DNA of 64,000 nucleotides from Candidatus Binatus sp. (GTDB taxonomy: Bacteria > Desulfobacterota > Binatia > Binatales > Binataceae). The stretch spans positions 1-64,000 of the forward strand of contig NZ_JAUSKL010000030.1 in NCBI RefSeq assembly GCF_030646925.1. Reading direction: 5' to 3'. The notes below the pieces were generated by a model, which saw nothing but the letters and a program-made list of their open reading frames with translations, did not search any database and was not told the origin of the DNA. A program made the position numbers and the translations under genes. This document shows, one piece after another, positions 1 through 6,875 of the stretch; position 1 is the first letter of the stretch, and each line of letters begins with the position of its first letter.

Positions 1-1
1 A

Positions 2-1444
2 ATGGCGACGGTCATCACGAGCGAGTGCATCAATTGCGGGGCGTGCGAGCCCGAATGCCCCAACACCGCGATTTATGGCGGCGGTGTGACATGGGAATTG
101 AATGGCGCGACCAGTCCGGCGATCGCGCAGGATATCTATTACATCGTGCCGTCGAAGTGCACCGAATGCGTCGGCTTTCACGATCACGAAGCGTGCGCCG
201 CGGTATGCCCGGTCGATTGCTGCGTGCCTGATCCCAATATTCCGGAAACTGAATCGGTGCTGCTCGAGCGCGCGCGCGTATTGCATCCCGAATTGACGAT
301 TCCCGACGACGCGCCGTCGCGCTTTCGCAAGGAAGGCGGTGCGCCCGCACCGGCCGGCGATGGCGCGGAAGCCAAGCCTGCGGCGCCAGCAGCGGCCAAC
401 GTCGCGGCCCCGGCTCCCGCTAAAGCGGCAGCACCGGCAGCGCCGCCGCCTGCACCGGTCGCGACTGCGCCGGCGATCGCCGCGCCGATCGCGATGCTGA
501 ATCTTCCCAAGGATATCGGCGCTCTGCCCGGTCCGCTCGCCGAAAAACATTTTCCCGGCGAACTCGAAGCGGATTTCGACGCGGTGCTCGCGACGGTCGA
601 GGACAAGCCGACTAGCTCAGCGCCCGGCGCGGTTCGCGTTGCACTCAGACTCGCCGAGCCGATTCTCGGCGCGATGCCCGATGAAACCAAGCTTCAGCTC
701 GAAAGCGCGGTGGGCAGCACCTCGGGATTCTCGCGAATCCGCGCGACCGCGCTGAACATGATCCTGAATCTGATCGCGTATCCGGCGGCGCTGATTGCCT
801 TCGCGGTCGTAGTGCTCGGCGATCCGCTGTTTTCGCAGCAAACCGGCGGATGGATCATGCTCGGCCTCGCGCTTGCCTCGGGCGAAGCGGCGTGGCGTCT
901 CCGCGAGGGTATCGTGCACGCCAGGCCGGCGTCCGAGCTGACCTATCGCGGATGCTGGTACGGGCTCGCGCTCGCGCCGGTGGGTTCGATCCTCGCGAAA
1001 CCGGGTGGCAAGGCACGTCCCACGAATCGCAAGGTGGCGTTCGACGGTTTTGAGAGCACGATGCACGACGACAAGCTCGAGCGCGATCGCCGCTACGGTA
1101 CGGTTTATAAGGTCGCGGAGTATTCGAATGCGTATCTGGTCCGGCTCGAGATGCCGCGCAAATTGCCCCAATCGTCATTGAAGCGGCTGTGGAATCTCCC
1201 CGACGAGATGCCCGATTACGACTACACGGTCGCGCTCGGCGACTCGGTGCTCGCGATCAGCGGGAGCGCGCGGGGCGAGGCGCTCAGGAAATTGTCGTAT
1301 GTGTCGTCGTCGTTCCCGGCGGACTTTTCGACCCGCATCGAGTTCGGCAAGCCGGTGACCGCGTTCAAGCATCGGATGCGCGCGAAGATCCTCGAAGTGA
1401 TCGTGCTCAAAGGTGAGGCAGGCGAGCTGCAGAGCGCTGCTTGA
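2..1444 (+). CDS. Ferredoxin-Hsp20 fusion membrane protein
   Basis: 480 aa. Residues 1-80 form a YfhL-type 2x[4Fe-4S] ferredoxin: C9, C12, C15, C19-Pro in the first set and C53, C56, C65, C69-Pro in the second. Residues about 110-165 are an Ala/Pro-rich linker. Two hydrophobic segments lie near 252-275 and 282-300. Residues about 365-470 look like an Hsp20/alpha-crystallin beta-sandwich, judged from the pattern YLVRLEMP, DYDYTVALGDSVLAISG, SFPADF and KILEVIVLK. The Met at base 2 is where YfhL ferredoxins normally begin, so the gene is probably complete although it sits at the window edge. The ferredoxin call is firm; the Hsp20 call is a fold inference. The combined role (electron transfer tied to membrane or protein quality control) is unknown. 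Confidence 0.8.
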   Translation: MATVITSECINCGACEPECPNTAIYGGGVTWELNGATSPAIAQDIYYIVPSKCTECVGFHDHEACAAVCPVDCCVPDPNIPETESVLLERARVLHPELTIPDDAPSRFRKEGGAPAPAGDGAEAKPAAPAAANVAAPAPAKAAAPAAPPPAPVATAPAIAAPIAMLNLPKDIGALPGPLAEKHFPGELEADFDAVLATVEDKPTSSAPGAVRVALRLAEPILGAMPDETKLQLESAVGSTSGFSRIRATALNMILNLIAYPAALIAFAVVVLGDPLFSQQTGGWIMLGLALASGEAAWRLREGIVHARPASELTYRGCWYGLALAPVGSILAKPGGKARPTNRKVAFDGFESTMHDDKLERDRRYGTVYKVAEYSNAYLVRLEMPRKLPQSSLKRLWNLPDEMPDYDYTVALGDSVLAISGSARGEALRKLSYVSSSFPADFSTRIEFGKPVTAFKHRMRAKILEVIVLKGEAGELQSAA

Positions 1445-1489
1445 TAACACTGTTTGGAGAGTCGTCGGCAGCCCTGCTTCCGGTGACGA

Positions 1490-1525
1490 GCGCTCCGCGA
1501 GCGTGACGCCGCGTTCACGGAGCGC
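1490..1525. repeat. Short inverted repeat
   Basis: Perfect 8-bp arms GCGCTCCG (1490-1497) and CGGAGCGC (1518-1525) enclose 20 nt between the ferredoxin fusion and rimI. No T-run follows on either strand, so it is not a standard intrinsic terminator. Confidence 0.4.
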
Positions 1526-1561
1526 GAACCAGGGACTCCTTCAAGGTCGAGGTTAGGTCAG

Positions 1562-2029
1562 ATGGCGATCCAAATCCGGGACGCCACGAGTCGCGACCTG
1601 CCGCATATCCTTGAAATCGAGCGCCTGTCGTTCCCTTCGCCGTGGACGCTCGCATCGTTCAAAAGAGAGCTCACGCTGCCATTTTCGCGCGTGATCGTGG
1701 CGATTTCGGAGGATTATACTCCGAATCGGGGTGCCACATCGCCGATTCTGGGCTTCCTATGCCGATGGCTGATCGCCGACGAATGCCACATCCTAAATAT
1801 TGCGGTTCATCCGGACGCGCGGCGGCTGGGCGTCGGCGCGATGCTGATGATTGAAGCGATCAGAGAGGCTCAGGCCGAGAGAGCGGAGCTGGTGACGCTC
1901 GAAGTTCGTCGCTCGAATCTGGCGGCGCGACAGCTCTATCGCAAGTTCGGATTTGAAGAACGACGTTTGAAAAAGAACTACTACGGTCCCGGCGAGGACG
2001 CGATAATCATGGAACTGCGATTTGACTGA
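1562..2029 (+). CDS. rimI: Ribosomal-protein-alanine N-acetyltransferase (RimI-like GNAT)
   Basis: 155 aa, the usual RimI length. It transfers acetyl from acetyl-CoA to a protein N-terminus, classically ribosomal protein S18, in the cytoplasm. Visible signatures are the N-terminal FPSPWTLASF segment typical of RimI (residues 24-33), the acetyl-CoA loop RRLGVG (87-92) preceded by the ILNIAVHPD strand, and the late LEVRRSNLAARQLYRKFGF block (113-131). The start ATG follows a purine-rich AGGTTAGG stretch. Other GNAT peptides could be the target, since RimI and generic GNATs are hard to separate by eye. Confidence 0.85.
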   Translation: MAIQIRDATSRDLPHILEIERLSFPSPWTLASFKRELTLPFSRVIVAISEDYTPNRGATSPILGFLCRWLIADECHILNIAVHPDARRLGVGAMLMIEAIREAQAERAELVTLEVRRSNLAARQLYRKFGFEERRLKKNYYGPGEDAIIMELRFD

Positions 2030-2093
2030 GCGCGTCGGTCAGTGACTTTGTTCTATTTGGGACCCTGATCACCGCAATATATTCATCGTGGGG

Positions 2094-2122
2094 TTACAAG
2101 CCAGCAAGAATTATGGCATACT
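2094..2122 (+). promoter_or_regulatory. Possible sigma70-type promoter of carD
   Basis: A TTACAA hexamer (2094-2099) and CATACT (2117-2122) are 17 bp apart, about 80 bp before the carD start, in a locally AT-richer gap. Match to consensus is only moderate. Confidence 0.3.
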
Positions 2123-2202
2123 GGTAAGCACATTCCAGGCCGATCGGACCGGTAAACTTGCCGCCTCGAAATCCAAGGCTTGCGATTAGGTACGAAAATA
2201 GC

Positions 2203-2697
2203 ATGAATCTGCCGTTCAAAAAGGGCGAGAAGGTGGTCTACCCTGCTCACGGCGTAGCGGTGATCGAGGACATCCAGATGCGCGTCATCTCGGGGACCGA
2301 GCGGCGTTTCTATATGCTGCGAATCCTCGGCACCGAAAAGATGACGATCATGATCCCCACCGAAAACGTCGAATCGGTCGGACTGCGGCGCGTGATCGGC
2401 AAGGACATGGTCGAAAAGATCTACCGCATCCTGCGCCAGCGGAAAGTCGAAGTCGATACGCAGACGTGGAATCGGCGCTATCGCGAATACACCGAAAAGA
2501 TCAAAACGGGCTCGCCGCTCGAGATCGCGAAGGTGCTGCGCGATCTGCTGGTGCTGAAAGGCGACAAGGAATTGTCGTTCGGCGAGCGCAAGATGCTCGA
2601 TACGGCGCGGAGCCTGCTGGTGAAGGAACTTTCGATCGCGAAAGCCAACACCGAAGAGAAAATCATGGAAGAGTTGAAGACGATTTTCGCGAACTAG
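2203..2697 (+). CDS. carD: CarD/CdnL-family transcription regulator
   Basis: 164 aa. CarD/CdnL proteins bind the RNA polymerase beta lobe through an N-terminal Tudor-like domain and stabilise open promoter complexes. That domain is visible at residues 1-65 (FKKGEKVVYPAHGVAVIEDI and a basic strand region), followed by an all-helical C-terminal DNA-binding region with many Arg/Lys residues. The ATG at 2203 begins the conserved MNLPFKKGEKVVYPAHGV block; an upstream TTG at 2158 would add 15 residues unlike the family. The gene is followed at once by a strong terminator and then ispD, a neighbourhood seen in other deltaproteobacterial-type genomes. Confidence 0.9.
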   Translation: MNLPFKKGEKVVYPAHGVAVIEDIQMRVISGTERRFYMLRILGTEKMTIMIPTENVESVGLRRVIGKDMVEKIYRILRQRKVEVDTQTWNRRYREYTEKIKTGSPLEIAKVLRDLLVLKGDKELSFGERKMLDTARSLLVKELSIAKANTEEKIMEELKTIFAN

Positions 2698-2724
2698 CCG
2701 TAGCTCTGTTCGAGGATGTTTCGA

Positions 2725-2754
2725 GGGCCGGGGATCGCTCCCGGCCCTTTTTTT
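2725..2754 (+). terminator. Rho-independent terminator after carD
   Basis: Perfect 8-bp stem GGGCCGGG (2725-2732) / CCCGGCCC (2740-2747) with a 7-nt loop, followed directly by seven Ts. It separates carD from ispD. Confidence 0.93.
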
Positions 2755-2852
2755 GTTGAAGCTGCGAATTCGGTGTGCGACTCTGCCAGCGATGACCTCG
2801 TGATGCTGCCGGCTACATTTTTGATGTCGATTGACGGCGAACCCGCGATGAA

Positions 2853-3539
2853 ATGAAAGCGTCGGCGATCATTGTCGCGGCGGGCAGTGGCGTGCGCCTG
2901 GGCAAGCAGGAACCGAAGGCTTTCGTGAAGATCGGCGGTCGCACGATCCTGTCGTACTCGCTCGCAGTGATCGCCGAACTCGACGAGATCGGCGAAGTCG
3001 TAATTACGGTGCCGGCGGGATTCGAATCGATTGCGCGCGCTGAAGTGAGCTCGGTAGGGATCGGGATTCCAGTGAAGATCACCGTGGGCGGCGTCGAGCG
3101 GCAGGACTCGGTGCGAATCGCGCTCGCGCTGACGTCGGCGGAGAGCGAGTTGGTGATCGTCCACGATGCGGCGCGGCCGTTCGCGGACGCGGATATTTTC
3201 CGCCGATGTCTCGACGCAGCATCGCGAGTCGGCGCTGCAATCGCGGCGGTACCGGTCGCGGATACGCTGAAGCGCGTCGATGGCGATCGCGCGATCGTCG
3301 AGACGGTCGCACGCGCGGGGCTATGGCAGGCGCAGACGCCGCAAGCCTTTCGCCGCGAGTTGCTGGTGTCCGCGCACGATCGCGCGTTCGAGCAAAAAAT
3401 CGCCGCGACCGACGACGCCGACCTAGTCGAGCGGAGCGGCGCGCGAGTCGAGGTGGTCCCGGCTTCGTCGCGGAATCTGAAAATTACGACGCTCGCGGAT
3501 CTCGCGCTCGCCGAAGCGCTCGTGACGTCGCGCGCGTAG
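2853..3539 (+). CDS. ispD: 2-C-methyl-D-erythritol 4-phosphate cytidylyltransferase
   Basis: 228 aa, full length. It joins CTP and MEP to give CDP-methylerythritol in the MEP isoprenoid pathway. The CTP-binding glycine loop AAGSGVRLGKQEPKAF is at residues 9-24 (Arg15, Lys22), VHDAARPF is at 103-110, and QTPQAFRR carries the substrate-site Arg. The first ATG gives the standard N-terminus just before the loop. The later MEP gene ispH lies at 54.3 kb in this window, so the MEP route is used. Confidence 0.95.
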   Translation: MKASAIIVAAGSGVRLGKQEPKAFVKIGGRTILSYSLAVIAELDEIGEVVITVPAGFESIARAEVSSVGIGIPVKITVGGVERQDSVRIALALTSAESELVIVHDAARPFADADIFRRCLDAASRVGAAIAAVPVADTLKRVDGDRAIVETVARAGLWQAQTPQAFRRELLVSAHDRAFEQKIAATDDADLVERSGARVEVVPASSRNLKITTLADLALAEALVTSRA

Positions 3540-3864
3540 CGGCGCGCTCACCGCCGGAGATCGGCAACTTGCACGGAGTTGGTGAATTTTCGAGGAATTC
3601 TTCCTCGGGGCGAGCATAGCTTTCTGTCATTCAGAGCGGAGGCTGCCGGAGCGAAGAATCCCGGAGGGATGCGGAGCAAAGTAAAAGATCCGGGATTCTT
3701 CGCTGCGCTCTGAATGACAGGAGTGAGATGCCGAGACGGCTTACTCGGGTTCGCGAGGTCGACGTTTCGCGTTGCTCGATCGAGATCCCTCGACTCCGGC
3801 AGCCTTCGCTCGGGATGACGGATAGAGGCGCCTTCTCAGGACACCGGGGAAAATGCGCCTTCGC
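3540..3864. other. Intergenic region with repeats only
   Basis: Between convergent ispD and the diiron protein gene. It holds the long palindrome at 3624-3720 and a diverged half-copy of the same element near 3783-3825 (CCTCGACTCCGGCAGCC followed by CGCTCGGGATGAC). No credible reading frame is visible. Confidence 0.6.
3624..3720. repeat. Family A palindromic repeat, complete nested copy
   Basis: Outer arms CTGTCATTCAGAGCG (3624-3638) and CGCTCTGAATGACAG (3706-3720) are perfect reverse complements, as are inner arms GCGAAGAATCCCGG (3651-3664) and CCGGGATTCTTCGC (3690-3703). Related whole or half copies occur near 6201, 6310, 30832, 30918, 42615 and 50090. The outer text resembles the widely dispersed 'GTCATTCCGAGCG...GGAATC' intergenic repeats of many bacteria. 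Confidence 0.85.
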
Positions 3865-4623
3865 TCACGCCAGCGTGTGCGGATAGTCGGGCGTCAGTGC
3901 GGGAAACTCGAGGCCGAGCTGTTCGCATCGCCGCGAGAGCATCGTGGTGAAAAGCTCGGCCAGTTCCTCGTTGTCGCGGGTTTTGAGACCGTAACGGATG
4001 CAATCGTAAGTAAAGCCGGTGCCCGGCGGGCCGAAGAAATTCACCGCGCGCGGAATCCATTTGCGGAACGCGTCATTGACTGCCTCGACGCCGAACTTTT
4101 CGACCGCTTCGCCTAGTTGCCGCGACGCGAAAATTTCGTGGTCCGCTTCTTCTTCGAGAATGATCTCGGCGGCGGCGGCGTGCGGCGCGTAGCTTGAGTC
4201 CTTGTAATTGACGCCGATCATGATGAGGCCGGTGGTGTCGAGGCTGATCGACGCCATCAGCAGATCGAGCTCGCCGCTCGCGTGGCCGGCGAAGTAGCTG
4301 GGCGCGTCGAAGGACGGCGCCTTGAGCACGGCGATCATCGAGCGGTCGGCGGCCTGCTGGTTCATCCCGATTTCTTCGAGCGCCCGGTAAATCAGGCGCG
4401 CATGTTTTCGTTCCTCGGCCAGATTTTTCTGAATCGTCGGCGTCAGCGCCGGATTGTCGATCGTCTCGAGCGCGCGCTGATAGCCGAGCGCGGTGAGTTT
4501 TTCCGCGAGCGCATGCGCCGCCATCAGGCGCATCAGGATTTTGGTGTAGTGCGGATCGACGCGGCCCGCGTTGATCGCTGCGGCGTTGATCGATCGCGGC
4601 GAAATTTCGCGCCGGATCGGCAT
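3865..4623 (-). CDS. PaaA/PaaC-like ferritin-fold diiron protein
   Basis: 252 aa, mostly helical. Two diiron ligand motifs are present, E71-x2-H74 (EERKH) and E159-x2-H162 (EEEADHE), with further Glu41 and Glu118 as possible ligands. This is the layout of the phenylacetic acid catabolic family, PaaA and PaaC oxygenase subunits. Both ExxH pairs are intact, so it should bind metal like PaaA rather than the structural PaaC. Directly upstream on the same strand are two hot-dog hydratase genes, suggesting a role in CoA-thioester chemistry. No other paaABCDE subunit is nearby, so epoxidation of phenylacetyl-CoA is not supported; the substrate is unknown. Confidence 0.75.
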   Translation of the reverse strand: MPIRREISPRSINAAAINAGRVDPHYTKILMRLMAAHALAEKLTALGYQRALETIDNPALTPTIQKNLAEERKHARLIYRALEEIGMNQQAADRSMIAVLKAPSFDAPSYFAGHASGELDLLMASISLDTTGLIMIGVNYKDSSYAPHAAAAEIILEEEADHEIFASRQLGEAVEKFGVEAVNDAFRKWIPRAVNFFGPPGTGFTYDCIRYGLKTRDNEELAELFTTMLSRRCEQLGLEFPALTPDYPHTLA

Positions 4624-4647
4624 CGTGACTACCCCGACCTCACGTGC

Positions 4648-5085
4648 TCACTTGGCACTGCGCGAGGGCAAAATAACGGTGGCCGTGCCGGGCGTGGTTT
4701 TTTCGCCCTTGGCATTCTCGAGCCAGATTTCGCAATCGACCAGGTGATGTCCGTTGTCGGTGTACTTCTTGATGACCTTGCCGCGCGCGACGACTTTGGC
4801 GCCCGGCTGATCCATCCCGCGATACTGCACGCCGAGCTTGCGCAGCCATCCGTGCTCGCCGGCGAAGTCGGTCATCAGATGCCCCAGAAATGCGTTCTTC
4901 AGCGCGCCATGCAGAATCACGCCGGGCAAGTTGTTGTTCAGCGCAAAATCCTTGTCGTAATGAATTTGATAAAAGTCGCCCGACGCGCCCGCATACTTGA
5001 CGAGTTGCTGCGTGGTTGGATTTTTCTCGAGTGGACCGATCTCGGTGCCGACTTCGACGTCTTCGAAATAATTCTGCTTTGCCAT
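4648..5085 (-). CDS. MaoC-like hot-dog dehydratase subunit
   Basis: 145 aa single hot-dog fold. The hydratase signature with catalytic Asp37 and His42 (GDFYQIHYD) is intact, so this is the catalytic partner of a (R)-specific enoyl-CoA or acyl-ACP hydratase pair. The ATG at 5085 was chosen because AGGAGGC stands 5-6 nt upstream and the family N-terminus starts here; a longer frame to 5277 is non-homologous. It starts 11 nt after the stop of the companion subunit, so the two are translated together, as in HadA-HadB or ChsH1-ChsH2 type heterodimers. Confidence 0.85.
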   Translation of the reverse strand: MAKQNYFEDVEVGTEIGPLEKNPTTQQLVKYAGASGDFYQIHYDKDFALNNNLPGVILHGALKNAFLGHLMTDFAGEHGWLRKLGVQYRGMDQPGAKVVARGKVIKKYTDNGHHLVDCEIWLENAKGEKTTPGTATVILPSRSAK

Positions 5086-5096
5086 CGGAGCGCCTC

Positions 5097-5546
5097 CTAG
5101 TAGCGGATTCCGGTCGAGCGCTGAATCACGCAGACTTCGCCGAACTGATTGGTGTAGGTGGTTTCGACCGTGGTGAAGACCATCGGTCCGAGGCGGCCGG
5201 CGGCTTCGCGCAAATCGACCAGCTTGGATTGCACGCTGATGCGATCGCCGGGGCGAATCGGCACCAGGTATTCCCAATCGGAGCCGCCGTCCAAGCCGCG
5301 CGCAGTCGGCATATCGAGCTTGATGTCGGGAATCGCCATCCCGAGCGAGCGGCAGAAGGTCGGCGGCGCGATCATGCCGCCGAAGCGGCTTTTGCGGGCG
5401 TCGTGGTCGCTGTTGAAGAGCGGATTGGAGTCGCCGATCGCCTCGGCGAAGCGGCGGATCGCGCCGCGCTCGACTTCATGCGTACGCGATTCGGTGACCT
5501 TGCCGATTTGCTTGCGGGCTTCGTCGGTAACGTATTTGTTCGCCAT
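5097..5546 (-). CDS. FAS1-like (HadA-type) dehydratase subunit
   Basis: 149 aa, MaoC N-terminal-domain/FAS1-type hot-dog protein. The region RFAEAIGDSNPLFNSD aligns with the hydratase signature, but the catalytic His position is replaced (NPLFNSD in place of NPIHxD), typical of the substrate-tunnel subunit of heterodimeric hydratases. It is the first gene of a three-gene minus-strand unit with the catalytic MaoC subunit and the diiron protein. Likely substrates are long or bulky acyl-CoA thioesters; this is inference. Confidence 0.82.
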   Translation of the reverse strand: MANKYVTDEARKQIGKVTESRTHEVERGAIRRFAEAIGDSNPLFNSDHDARKSRFGGMIAPPTFCRSLGMAIPDIKLDMPTARGLDGGSDWEYLVPIRPGDRISVQSKLVDLREAAGRLGPMVFTTVETTYTNQFGEVCVIQRSTGIRY

Positions 5547-5575
5547 CGTGATGCTCTCCGCTGACTAACTTTATA

Positions 5576-5651
5576 GCGACTCGGCCCTGCGGCCCGAGAT
5601 CGGCTTCGCGCTTCCAGCGACTCGGCCCTGCGGCCCGAGGTCGGCTTCGCG
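5576..5651. repeat. Family B repeat, two tandem copies
   Basis: Two 35-bp copies (5576-5610 and 5617-5651), differing at one base, of GCGACTCGGCCCTGCGGCCC followed by GAGRTCGGCTTCGCG. The period is 41 bp. The reverse complement of the same family is found three times at 33943-34065, and a diverged copy at 40733-40766. Confidence 0.9.
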
Positions 5652-5787
5652 GGTGCAACGCGTGTATCGCCGATCTTTTATCACAGCGAGCCACGATGCG
5701 TATAACCCCGCTGCGGCTTGGGTTGCGGCGAGACGCGGGCCTACAATGGGTACGCATCATCGATCAAACCAGCGGAGGAATCCCGAG

Positions 5788-6084
5788 ATGGCGGCTAAAC
5801 TCAGCGCGGAGCAAATCGCGGACAAGCTAAAGGCGCTTCCCGGATGGGAGTACAAGGACAATGCCATCACCAAGATATTCCGCTTCGAGGAATTTCTTTC
5901 GGGGATCGAGTTCGTGCAGAAGGTCGCGGAAATCGCGGAAGGCGCGGACCATCACCCCGACATCGCGATCAACTATAAGCGCGTGACGTTTTCGTGCACG
6001 ACTCACGATTCCGGCGGCGTGACCGACAAGGATTTCAAGCTGGCCGAGAATATCGAGATCGCGTACACCGATCGCCAAGGGTGA
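5788..6084 (+). CDS. phhB: Pterin-4a-carbinolamine dehydratase
   Basis: 98 aa, normal length for PCD/DCoH. It dehydrates 4a-hydroxytetrahydropterin during pterin recycling. The active-site motif GADHHPDI with the downstream Tyr (NYKRVTF) and THDSGGVTDKDF tail is complete. The ATG at 5788 is preceded by GGAGGAA at good spacing; an earlier ATG at 5653 would add a non-homologous leader. No phenylalanine hydroxylase gene lies next to it, so the partner enzyme is elsewhere or the protein has another role. Confidence 0.92.
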   Translation: MAAKLSAEQIADKLKALPGWEYKDNAITKIFRFEEFLSGIEFVQKVAEIAEGADHHPDIAINYKRVTFSCTTHDSGGVTDKDFKLAENIEIAYTDRQG

Positions 6085-6377
6085 GACAGGATCCGGATTC
6101 CTCGAGTCCTGCAACCCCGGTCAGGATGACGGATGAGGCTGTCGTGACTTTCCGCGACTCAACACACCACCGCTGACCCAAGTGCTATCTTGTCGAGCCC
6201 CTCCGTGTCATTTCGAGCGTAGCGAGAAATCCGGGATCCGGGTTCCCTCGTCGCTTCGCTCGCTCGGGATGACACGGAGAGAGCGGCCCAATTCGCGATT
6301 CGTCCCTCCTGTCATCTTGAGCGGAGGCTGCCGGAGTCGAAAGATCCCGATCCTCGCGACGGCATCGCGCGCGGCGG
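6085..6377. other. Intergenic region with family A repeats
   Basis: Between convergent phhB and the dioxygenase beta gene. It holds a degenerate half-copy near 6095-6132, a full palindrome at 6201-6279 and another half-copy starting at 6310 (CTGTCATCTTGAGCGGAGGC). No reading frame is credible. Confidence 0.6.
6201..6279. repeat. Family A palindromic repeat
   Basis: Perfect 11-bp outer arms CTCCGTGTCAT (6201-6211) and ATGACACGGAG (6269-6279) enclose inner text with GAGCGTAGCGAGAAATCCGG and a second GCTTCGCTCGCTCGGG arm. It has the same architecture as the copy at 3624. Confidence 0.8.
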
Positions 6378-6854
6378 CTAGACGATGAAGGTCAGGTTGT
6401 CGATGACTTCGTCGTTGTTCGCCAGCACCGCTTTTTTCGCGGCGATTTTCCAGCGCCCGTCCTCGAAGCGCATCCGATGCTCGTAGCGGCCGGCGAACAC
6501 GCGCTCCCTGCCGCGCCTGAGTTCATACATGATAAACGCCGAACAAACCGCCGCGATGCTTTCAGCGGAATCCTCGATCTGAACGTTCGAGATCAGCCGC
6601 TTGGTGATTGACGGCGGACTTTGCGCGTGCGCGATTCCCGACGCGAGCCGTGCGATTCGATCACGAAGCTTCGGCACGTCATCGTAAACCAGCGAGATCG
6701 TTTGCTTCGGATCGCCGCCATCGCCGTTGCATGGAATCCAGTAAATGGCGTCTTCGGTGAGCATCGATGTCCATTCGCTGTAGCGCCGATCGTCCAGCAG
6801 GCTCGCCTCCTGATAGAGAATGTCTTCCGCCTGGGAACGGCTGAGCGTGGGCAT
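6378..6854 (-). CDS. Aromatic-ring-hydroxylating dioxygenase, beta subunit
   Basis: 158 aa, SnoaL/NTF2-like fold of the small subunit of Rieske non-heme iron oxygenases. Typical features are the opening AEDILYQEASLLDDRRYSEW, the central acidic strand, and the C-terminal RYEHRMRFEDGRWKIAAKKAVL. It stands 21 nt after the alpha-subunit gene with a GGAG ribosome site, so both are one transcript. The beta subunit is structural; substrate choice lies in alpha. No ferredoxin or reductase gene for the electron chain is adjacent. Confidence 0.88.
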   Translation of the reverse strand: MPTLSRSQAEDILYQEASLLDDRRYSEWTSMLTEDAIYWIPCNGDGGDPKQTISLVYDDVPKLRDRIARLASGIAHAQSPPSITKRLISNVQIEDSAESIAAVCSAFIMYELRRGRERVFAGRYEHRMRFEDGRWKIAAKKAVLANNDEVIDNLTFIV

Positions 6855-6875
6855 CGCGGCACTCCGCCCTGGCGC

